DNA of 33,176 bases, from NCBI RefSeq assembly GCF_026283955.1, contig NZ_JAPDPE010000053.1:1-33176 (forward strand), read 5' to 3'. This document shows positions 26,599-33,176 of this stretch, piece after piece; the first letter of the stretch is position 1, and each line of letters begins with the position of its first letter. Position numbers and translations under genes: made by a program. The notes under the pieces were generated by a model. The model was not told the DNA's origin and made no database searches. It was given only the letters and a program-made list of their open reading frames with translations. The DNA is from Dyella silvatica (GTDB lineage Bacteria > Pseudomonadota > Gammaproteobacteria > Xanthomonadales > Rhodanobacteraceae).

Positions 26599-26994
26599 GA
26601 CTGGATCTCCTGCTGGAATCCTGTAACGACTGCGATCGTTTGTTTCCCCCTGATTCTTCGCTTGCGAACGATCTGGGTTCACAAGACTTCGACAGTCTGT
26701 CTCGCGTAGATGACGATGCGTTGGCAAGTACGCGACAGCGCTGGCGCGCACGATGACACTGCGGCGACATCGTAAAAACCTGTGGCAAGAAGGGCTTGCA
26801 GTGCAGCGGCTCTTGTCCGTCCGCTTGCTTGCAGGGGATGCTGGGATTGAGGCTTGCGGCAGGATCGCACCTCTTCCCAGTCCTCCCTGCGACCTAAGGG
26901 AGTCCCCCCGTTGGGGAGGCGCAGGGGAGGGGGCTGGCTGAGCTGAGTTTGTTGGTGCAGCGTCAAGATTTTACGTATGGACGGCCATTAAACG
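26599..26994. other. Intergenic region upstream of the phosphoesterase
   Basis: It contains the leader of the phosphoesterase gene (minus strand) and, further right, the repeat-like dyad element at 26870-26935, before the 3' end of the multicopper oxidase gene. No protein-coding frame here is convincing. Confidence 0.4.
26870..26935. repeat. GC-rich intergenic dyad element
   Basis: CCTCCCTGCG (26882-26891) can pair with CGCAGGGGAGG (26920-26930), with one bulged G, and the inner TCCCCCCGTTGGGGA forms a second hairpin. The style matches the element at 11821-11910. It sits just after the end of the multicopper oxidase gene and may act as a terminator or 3' stabiliser. Confidence 0.35.
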
Positions 26995-28644
26995 TCATGT
27001 TTGAGCGGGCAGTAATTCATATGGCCGCATCATGTCGTTGTCTTCGTGCTCAAGAAAATGGCAGTGCCATACATAGCGGCCCGGCTCGCCTTCGAAGTGC
27101 ATGGCAATGCGCGTCACCATGCCTGGGTCGGCGCGCACGGTGTCTTTCCAGCCAGCCTCGTGCGGCGGCGGTGGTTGCGCGGGGCCGGTGTATTTGAGTG
27201 TGCGGTCAGCATTCCAGGCGAACAGATCGAAAGGGCGTCGGTCGATAATCTGGAAACGCACCAGATGCACATGGATAGGATGCGCATCGCCGGTGAGGTT
27301 GATAAAGCTCCACGTCTCGATGCTGTTTTGCCGCGGATTTTCGCTGATCGGATCGGACCAGTGTTTGCCGCCAAGCAACATCATCATGGCGTTGCCGCCG
27401 GCATCATCTTGCTCGCCGAGAGTGAGTGGGCGATCGCGTACCGCAGTCGCCGGGTCGATGCGTTTGATCGGGCGCAGGGTGGTCGGCAATACCGAGGTAT
27501 CGCGTGGTTGATGGTCGCGAACGCGAAACTCCATGATGGCTTCGGAGCGATGATGTAATTGCACCGACTGCCCGGCCAGGCCGGCGAAATCCACCACGAC
27601 ATCCGCGCGCTCGGCGGGATAAAGCTCGATGCGTGCGCGCTGCAACGGCGCAGACAACAAGCCTTGGTCGCTGCCGATCTGTTTGAAAACCAGGTGCTGC
27701 GACAGCGATAAATCGAAAAAACTGGTGTTGGCTACATTGATCAAACGCAGTCGATAGCGCCGTGGCTCGACCTCCAGGTAGGGATAAAGCTTGCCGTTGC
27801 AAAGCACCGCATTACCGTGACATTCGGTGACCCACGGTGCGTCGGGATCATCGGAGACGGGGTAGTAGAGCTGGCCGTCCTTGGCGATCAAGCGATCGCA
27901 CAGCAGCAGTGGCAGATCGAAGTCGCCCGACGGCAAACCCAGCGCTTGTTCTTCGGCATCGCGAACGATGAAGCTGCCGAACAGCCCGGCATAGATATTG
28001 AGCCGGGTAATGCCCATGGCGTGATCGTGATACCAGAGCGTGGCGGCATCTTGCACGCTTGGATAGTGATAAAGCGCCGAGTGGCCCGGGGCATACCACT
28101 CTTCGGGGTAGCCATCGCTAGCGGCCGGTACGCGGGCGCCATGCACGTGGGTCACTACACGCACATCGGGTTTGCCGCGTTCGGCGCCATGGATGGTGTG
28201 GTCGATCGGCAGGAAGTGCTTTGATGGCAGCGCATTGACCCACTCGATCAATAGCGGTTCGCCGCGTGCAGTGTCGATGGTGGGGCCAGGCGACAGGCCG
28301 TTATAGCCCCACATCGGTGTGGCCGGCAGATCGCGATGCAGGCGTGCCTTGAACGCACGCATTTCCATGTGGTAGCAAGGCAATGTACGGCCGGGATAAG
28401 CGGGGTGCGTCCGCTTGTCGGTAGCGTGTGCGACCGGTGGGATCGGTAACGCATCGACGAATCGGCTCAGCGACGCCGGGTTGAGTAGCGGGACCTTGGG
28501 GGCGGCCAGCGTTGGCGCGTTCATGCGCATAGGCATCGCCATCGGCATGCTGCCAGCGCGGGCGAGGCGCAGCGCATCGGCTAGGGTATACGCCGTCAGC
28601 AAGCCGCCTGCGCCCAACAAAAAGCGCCGACGTGAAAGCGTCAC
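26995..28644 (-). CDS. Tat-exported multicopper oxidase (CotA/bilirubin oxidase type)
   Basis: A 549-residue enzyme that oxidises phenols or metal ions and reduces oxygen to water. It begins at GTG 28644 with a Tat signal (SRRRFLLGAGG). All four copper-binding motifs are intact: HVH at 166-168, HDH at 206-208, HPIHVH at 455-460, and HCH at 527-529 with H533 and M538, so C528/H533/M538 form the type 1 site with an axial Met. A Met-rich stretch after the signal (GSMPMAMPMRM) could bind Cu(I). The layout with LIEWVNALPSKHFLPIDHTI resembles CotA-like laccases. It is divergent from the AraC gene at 28863. Confidence 0.92.
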   Translation of the reverse strand: MTLSRRRFLLGAGGLLTAYTLADALRLARAGSMPMAMPMRMNAPTLAAPKVPLLNPASLSRFVDALPIPPVAHATDKRTHPAYPGRTLPCYHMEMRAFKARLHRDLPATPMWGYNGLSPGPTIDTARGEPLLIEWVNALPSKHFLPIDHTIHGAERGKPDVRVVTHVHGARVPAASDGYPEEWYAPGHSALYHYPSVQDAATLWYHDHAMGITRLNIYAGLFGSFIVRDAEEQALGLPSGDFDLPLLLCDRLIAKDGQLYYPVSDDPDAPWVTECHGNAVLCNGKLYPYLEVEPRRYRLRLINVANTSFFDLSLSQHLVFKQIGSDQGLLSAPLQRARIELYPAERADVVVDFAGLAGQSVQLHHRSEAIMEFRVRDHQPRDTSVLPTTLRPIKRIDPATAVRDRPLTLGEQDDAGGNAMMMLLGGKHWSDPISENPRQNSIETWSFINLTGDAHPIHVHLVRFQIIDRRPFDLFAWNADRTLKYTGPAQPPPPHEAGWKDTVRADPGMVTRIAMHFEGEPGRYVWHCHFLEHEDNDMMRPYELLPAQT

Positions 28645-28862
28645 AGCAGGCCACCTAGACCGATTCGAAGTGCGATAGGGCCGCGAGCGGCATGGCAGCG
28701 GTGGAAACGACCTAGGCGTGTCATTAAGTCACCCTAGGTAACCCGTATGACAGACATGTTGCAGGCTTCCCTAGTGCCACGACATCAAGTTTTTACGCAG
28801 GCGCTGGTTTGATCGGCAACCGGTTTACGATGACCGCATTCATCGGTGTTCGGGAACCTCGC

Positions 28863-29672
28863 ATGCATCAAGTGGGCTATCGCCGCACGGCACTGACTGG
28901 CCAGATGGCCATGCTGGCGAACAGCTCGCGTTCGTTCCCGCGGCATACCCACGATCAATACGGCATCGGCGTGGTCGATGCCGGCGGTCATGCATCGGCG
29001 GGCGATGCGGGCAGGGTCGAGGCGGGGCCGGGCAGTCTTATCTTCGTCAATCCGGGTGAGGTTCATGACGGCTGGGCGGTCGGCGGGGCGCCGCGCACAT
29101 GGCGCATGCTTTATTTCGATCCGGCGCTGCTGCTGGAGGTGTTGACCGACATCCGCGAAGGGGCGCCGCCGGCTTTCAGTTTTGCCGCGCCGGTCACCGA
29201 GGATCACCGTTTGCGTTCGCTGTTTGACGCGGCCTTTGATCAGGCCCGCAGCGGTATACAGGGACGCTCGGCGCTGGCATCCGAAGCGGCGCTTTTTCAG
29301 CTTGCTGCCTGCTTGCATGAAGTGAAGGCTGCGCGGGTTTCTGGACGTCTATCGACGGTGCAAAGTGTTTTTGTCCGCCGCGCCAGGGAGCGCATCCATA
29401 CGGATCTCGCGGCTTCGGTTTCGCTGGCCCAGCTGGCGCGCGATGCCGGGCTGAGCCGGTTTCAATTGTTGCGCCATTTTGCGCGTGAGCTGGGGTTGCC
29501 TCCGCATGCTTATCTGTTGCAACAGCGTATTGCCATGGCGCGGCAGATGATTTTGCGCGGGGTGCCGCTGGCTGAGGTGGCGATGGCCACGGGCTTTGCC
29601 GATCAAAGCCATTTGAGCAGGCATTTCAGTCGGCAAATGGGTGTGTCGCCGGGGCGCTACGCCGCCGCTTGA
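28863..29672 (+). CDS. AraC family regulator with cupin-type sensor domain
   Basis: A 269-residue regulator. The N-terminal cupin domain shows SFPRHTHDQYGIGVVDAGG and GSLIFVNPGEVHDG. The C-terminal HTH pair is VSLAQLARDAGLSRFQLLRH and VPLAEVAMATGFADQSHLSR, ending with GVSPGRY. ATG 28863 is chosen because GGGAA precedes it and the cupin fold starts soon after; 28809 and 28830 are alternatives. AraC proteins of this shape often sit beside a small-molecule exporter, and here an EamA transporter follows after 75 bases in the same direction, so it probably controls that gene and possibly itself. The multicopper oxidase is divergent. Confidence 0.88.
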   Translation: MHQVGYRRTALTGQMAMLANSSRSFPRHTHDQYGIGVVDAGGHASAGDAGRVEAGPGSLIFVNPGEVHDGWAVGGAPRTWRMLYFDPALLLEVLTDIREGAPPAFSFAAPVTEDHRLRSLFDAAFDQARSGIQGRSALASEAALFQLAACLHEVKAARVSGRLSTVQSVFVRRARERIHTDLAASVSLAQLARDAGLSRFQLLRHFARELGLPPHAYLLQQRIAMARQMILRGVPLAEVAMATGFADQSHLSRHFSRQMGVSPGRYAAA

Positions 29673-29747
29673 GCGGCTGCAATTTCGTCCAAGACCCGTG
29701 CTGGCCCGACAGCGCATGGTGGGTGCCCGTTTAAGCCGGAGCTTGCG

Positions 29748-30650
29748 ATGCACCCCAGATATGTCGGATACCTATGCATGGCCGCGGCCATGATGACGGT
29801 AGGCAGTACGGTTATTGCCAGCAAGACCATGGGCGCAGGACTGGCCCCTTTTACCGCCACGGCATGCCGCTTTGCCATCGCGTTATGCGCTTTTATCCCG
29901 TTGATGTGGTTGACCGGTACGCCCTGGCCGCGACCCAGCCGGGGCGATGGCTGGTTGCTGCTGGCCCAGGCTGGCGCCGGTAGCGTCGGCTATACCGTGT
30001 TGCTGGTGCTCGGCACGCAACAGACGACCGCTGCCGATGCCGGCATCCTGCTCGGTACACTTCCCGCCGTGGCGGCGCTGTTGATCGTGCTGCTGTTGGG
30101 TGAGCGACCCACCCCGCGATTGTTGCTGGCGCTTGCCTTGGCGACGACCGGAGTACTGGCCGTTACGCTGGCGTCGCCGGCATCGGGCGGCGGAGCCCGG
30201 CGGTCGTTATTTGGCGATCTGTTGATTCTTCTGGCGGTGGTTTGCGAGAGCCTGTTCATTTTGCTCAACAAACGTCTGCGCCAACCGCTGCCGCCGTTGG
30301 CCCTGGCGACGACGATGAGCGGATTGGGGCTGGCGGTATCGATCGTTCCCGCCCTGCTGGAGCAGCATCCCGCGTTGATCGGCGTTTCTGCCTCGAGCGG
30401 TTGGGCGGTGATTTATTACGCGCTGGTTCCGACCGTGGCCGGCTTCTGGCTTTGGTATGCCGGCGCGGCACGGGTTACTGCGATGGAGGCGTCCGCATTC
30501 ACGGCGATCGCGCCGATTGCCGCGGTGGTCTTGTCGGCCATGCTGCTGGATGAGTCGATTCGTCCAGCGCAGATGCTGGGGTTGGCGCTGGTCATCGTAG
30601 CGGTAGGGACGGTTGCCACGGCCCGGTCGCCCCAGCCGCCGTTGGAATAA
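29748..30650 (+). CDS. EamA family (DMT superfamily) transporter
   Basis: A 300-residue membrane protein with ten predicted hydrophobic segments arranged as two EamA repeats (first about residues 5-135, second about 152-288). The repeat signatures AGILLGTLPAVAALLIVLLL and ASAFTAIAPIAAVVLSAMLL, each followed by an acidic residue in GE/DE, are typical. Members export amino acids or other metabolites across the inner membrane; the substrate cannot be told here. It likely forms a functional unit with the preceding AraC regulator. Confidence 0.9.
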   Translation: MHPRYVGYLCMAAAMMTVGSTVIASKTMGAGLAPFTATACRFAIALCAFIPLMWLTGTPWPRPSRGDGWLLLAQAGAGSVGYTVLLVLGTQQTTAADAGILLGTLPAVAALLIVLLLGERPTPRLLLALALATTGVLAVTLASPASGGGARRSLFGDLLILLAVVCESLFILLNKRLRQPLPPLALATTMSGLGLAVSIVPALLEQHPALIGVSASSGWAVIYYALVPTVAGFWLWYAGAARVTAMEASAFTAIAPIAAVVLSAMLLDESIRPAQMLGLALVIVAVGTVATARSPQPPLE

Positions 30651-30789
30651 GCCATGGTGGTGGCGGTTCGTCCCTGGCTCCTGCTTTTCGTCACCGATCG
30701 AACGCGATTCGTCCCCTGGCGCTGGTGCCTGGGCGCCCTGCGGCACACAGTGGCGACCGACAAGGCCGCCGGCCTGAGGAGAAGCTTTC

Positions 30790-32619
30790 GTGAATCGAAG
30801 AGAGTTGTTGAAGGCTGCGTTAGCGATACCGTTGTTGCCGGTGATGTTCTCCGGAGCAGGCAGCCCGGCCTGGGCCGGACATGCCACCCTGGCGAAATGG
30901 CGCTCCCGGGTAAGGCCGGGCGACCCGGCATGGCCATCGGCGGATCGCTGGGAAAGCCTGAATCAGCAGGTCAGTGGCCGGCTGATCAAACTGCAGTCGC
31001 CGTTTGCCGACTGCGCGACGGCTGCGGGGAATCCTGCGTGCAGCGAAGCCCTTAAACATCTGAAAAACCCTTATTACATCGGCGACCAGCCCGCGCTGAC
31101 CCAGACCAGTGGCTGGGCCGATGCCTGGGTCTCGCAGCCAAGCGTTTATGCGGTGGCGGCCAGCAGCACGGCCGACGTGGTCGCGGCGGTGAATTTTGCC
31201 CGCGAGCACCATTTGCGTCTGGTGGTGAAGGGCGGCGGCCATAGCTATCAGGGCACCTCCGATGCGCCGGACTCCCTGCTGGTATGGACGCGCAAGATGA
31301 ATACGGTATCCGTGCACGAGGCCTTTGTCGCCCGCGGTTGCGCTGGTGTGCAGGCGCCACAACCGGCGGTGTCGGTGGGCGCGGGCGCGATGTGGATCGA
31401 TGCCTACGAAGCCGTGACCACCCAGCATGGGCGTTATGTGCAGGGCGGCGGCTGCACCACGGTGGGGGTTGCCGGCCTGGTACAAAGCGGCGGCTTCGGT
31501 AGCTTCTCGAAGAACTTCGGCATGGCCTCGGCGGGCTTGCTGGAAGCGGAGATCGTTACCGCCGATGGCGTGACGCGCATCGCCAATGCCCGCACTAACC
31601 CCGATCTGTTCTGGGGCATCAAGGGCGGTGGCGGCGGCAGCCTGGGCGTTATCACTCGGCTGACCTTGCGTACCCGCGAACTACCCAACACCTTTGGCGC
31701 GGTGTTCGGGGCGATCAAGGCATCCTCGGATGCGGCGTATCGCGTGTTGATCGCCAAGGCGATCAGCTTTTACCAGAGCGATTTGTTCAATCGTCACTGG
31801 GGCGAACAAATGGTCTTCAAGACCGGCAATGTCTTGCAGTTTTCGATGGTATTTCAGGGGCTGGAGCAAGCGCAGGCCGAGAAAATCTGGGCGCCGTTTC
31901 TGGATTGGCTCCGCTCGCGCGACGAATACGCTTTTCTCAGCGAAGCGAAAGTGCTGAGCCTGCCTGCGCGACATTTCTGGGATGCCGAATTTCTACGCCA
32001 GCACGCATCCAGCTTCATCGTCTCCGATGATCGGCCGGATGCGCCACGCAATCATGTGTTGTGGGCGGGTGATGAAGGGCAGGTCGGGCAGTTTTTGCAC
32101 GGTTACCGTTCGGCATGGCTGCCCGATTCGTTATTGCAGCAAGAGCGGCAGTCGACCCTTGTCGATGCCTTGTTCGCCAGTACCCGCGAGTGGGACATGT
32201 CGCTGCATTTCAACAAAGGGCTGGCGGGTGCGCCCGCGGAGGAGATTGCCGCGGCACGTAACACCGCGACAAATCCCGATGTGCTGACGGCCTTCGCGCT
32301 GGCGATTTGCGCTGGCGAAGGGCCGGCTGCTTTTCCGGGCATGCCGGGCGCCCGGCCCGATCTGGCCGAGGCGCGCAGCGCGGCACAAGGCATCGATCGC
32401 TGCATGGATGCGTTGTTGAAGGCAGCACCCGATGCCGGCTCGTATGTGTCGGAGAGCAACTACTTCGAAGCCGCCTGGCAGAAGTCTTTCTGGGGTTCCA
32501 ACTATCCACGGCTGGCCGCGGTGAAACAGAAATACGATCCGCAAGGGTTGTTCTTCGTCCATCACGGCGTGGGCAGTGAAGTGTGGAGCGCGGATGGGTT
32601 TACGCGGCTGCATGGCTGA
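30790..32619 (+). CDS. Secreted FAD-dependent oxidase, berberine bridge enzyme-like
   Basis: A 609-residue flavoprotein beginning at GTG 30790 after the ribosome binding site GAGGAGA. The signal peptide (MNRRELLKAALAIPLLPVMF to AWA) begins with a twin-Arg but lacks the full Tat consensus. The FAD_binding_4 domain has KGGGHSYQGTS with H151 and GGGCTTVGVAGL with C222, the two residues that anchor FAD bicovalently in BBE-like oxidases. The C-terminal BBE motif is SNYFEAAWQKSFWGSNYPRL with KYDPQGLFFVHHGVGSE. The substrate could be a sugar or alcohol; it is not determinable. It sits 139 bases after the EamA gene. Confidence 0.9.
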   Translation: MNRRELLKAALAIPLLPVMFSGAGSPAWAGHATLAKWRSRVRPGDPAWPSADRWESLNQQVSGRLIKLQSPFADCATAAGNPACSEALKHLKNPYYIGDQPALTQTSGWADAWVSQPSVYAVAASSTADVVAAVNFAREHHLRLVVKGGGHSYQGTSDAPDSLLVWTRKMNTVSVHEAFVARGCAGVQAPQPAVSVGAGAMWIDAYEAVTTQHGRYVQGGGCTTVGVAGLVQSGGFGSFSKNFGMASAGLLEAEIVTADGVTRIANARTNPDLFWGIKGGGGGSLGVITRLTLRTRELPNTFGAVFGAIKASSDAAYRVLIAKAISFYQSDLFNRHWGEQMVFKTGNVLQFSMVFQGLEQAQAEKIWAPFLDWLRSRDEYAFLSEAKVLSLPARHFWDAEFLRQHASSFIVSDDRPDAPRNHVLWAGDEGQVGQFLHGYRSAWLPDSLLQQERQSTLVDALFASTREWDMSLHFNKGLAGAPAEEIAAARNTATNPDVLTAFALAICAGEGPAAFPGMPGARPDLAEARSAAQGIDRCMDALLKAAPDAGSYVSESNYFEAAWQKSFWGSNYPRLAAVKQKYDPQGLFFVHHGVGSEVWSADGFTRLHG

Positions 32620-32656
32620 GTCGCAGATCCAGGCCTAGGCCACCTGGTCGATGCAT

Positions 32657-32690
32657 AAAAAAAGCCCTGCAAAGCAGGGCTTTCTTGTTC
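32657..32690. terminator. Bidirectional terminator between the FAD oxidase and gcvP
   Basis: AAAGCCCTGC (32661-32670) pairs with GCAGGGCTTT (32674-32683) around AAA. It is flanked by an A run on the left (32657-32663) and CTTGTT on the right, so it can end both convergent genes. Confidence 0.85.
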
Positions 32691-32713
32691 ATCCGATGAG
32701 GCGAGTCGCTGGC

Positions 32714-33176
32714 TTACGCCTCCGCTTCTTCCTTGTAAGCGTCGATCGGAATGCACGCGCACATGATGTTCTTGTCACCATAGACGTTGTCCACGCGTGC
32801 CACCGGCGACCAGTATTTCTGCAGCTTCAGGCTAGGCAGCGGGAAGGCGGCGAGCTCGCGCGGGTAGGCGTGAGTCCACTCGCTGGCGGTGACCATGGTG
32901 GCGGTATGCGGGGCGTGCTTGAGCGGGTTGTCTTCGCGATCGAGACGGCCGTCTTCGATGGCGCGGATTTCATCGCGGATCTGGATCATCGCGTCGATAA
33001 AGCGATCCAGCTCGTGCTGCGATTCGCTCTCGGTCGGCTCCACCATCAGCGTGCCGGCCACCGGGAAGCTCAGCGTCGGCGCATGGAAGCCGAAGTCGAT
33101 CAGGCGCTTGGCCACGTCTTCGGCGCTGATGCCGGTGCTGTCCTTAAGCGGACGCAGGTCGAGAATGCACTCATGC
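32714..33176 (-). CDS. gcvP: Glycine dehydrogenase (decarboxylating) GcvP, C-terminal part
   Basis: The P-protein of the glycine cleavage system, which decarboxylates glycine with PLP and passes the aminomethyl group to the H-protein. Only the C-terminal 153 or so residues are visible; the gene runs off the right edge. The segment [20 protein letters not shown], then [20 protein letters not shown] and [18 protein letters not shown] are the conserved end of GcvP. The PLP lysine lies outside the window. Confidence 0.96.
   Translation of the reverse strand, partial: HECILDLRPLKDSTGISAEDVAKRLIDFGFHAPTLSFPVAGTLMVEPTESESQHELDRFIDAMIQIRDEIRAIEDGRLDREDNPLKHAPHTATMVTASEWTHAYPRELAAFPLPSLKLQKYWSPVARVDNVYGDKNIMCACIPIDAYKEEAEA

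Overview
The window is GC-rich chromosomal DNA from a gammaproteobacterium of the order Xanthomonadales (Lysobacterales). It most resembles Rhodanobacteraceae such as Dyella, Frateuria or Luteibacter. This rests on the canonical gammaproteobacterial block miaA-hfq-hflX-hflK-hflC-purA, a type IV secretion effector with the Xanthomonadales-specific C-terminal XVIPCD domain, and many short Sec-secreted proteins of unknown function. The genus is inference; no 16S rRNA or other marker is present. No tRNA, rRNA, CRISPR array or intact insertion sequence was seen.

Layout. 1-3412: the tail of an unidentified gene and its terminator, an orphan MASE1-type sensor with a degenerate kinase domain, and two secreted proteins on the minus strand. 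3413-6046: an accessory patch of visibly lower GC. It holds a decayed fragment of an S46 dipeptidyl peptidase, then a secreted candidate immunity protein and a peptidoglycan-hydrolase effector (lysozyme-like domain, PG-binding domain, XVIPCD). 6394-13236: housekeeping core with a small secreted protein overlapping miaA, then hfq, hflX (apparently using a CTG start codon), hflK, hflC and purA, closed by a strong terminator. 13444-17707: a Sel1-like secreted protein, an AraC regulator divergent from a PF10118 family ferritin-like metalloprotein, and a ParB-like DNA-binding protein.

18132-24459: an M1 aminopeptidase broken near its C-terminus by a frameshifting deletion. It is followed by a second lower-GC accessory island on the minus strand: a miniature RHS protein carrying its own signal peptide and a C-terminal HExxH motif, translationally coupled to a secreted protein and followed by a second secreted protein. 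This looks like a compact toxin/immunity operon. Two small secreted proteins follow, one of them DUF3617-like. 24556-33176: a secreted phosphoesterase (phospholipase C/acid phosphatase family), a Tat-exported multicopper oxidase, an AraC regulator with an EamA exporter, a secreted berberine-bridge-type FAD oxidase, and the 3' end of gcvP.

How the parts work together. Two loci look built for competition between bacteria: the XVIPCD effector pair and the mini-RHS operon. The machinery that would deliver the effector, the VirB/D4 type IV secretion system, is not in the window. The other theme is export of hydrolases and oxidases to the periplasm or outside. The core block covers tRNA modification, RNA chaperoning, ribosome rescue, membrane protease control and purine synthesis.
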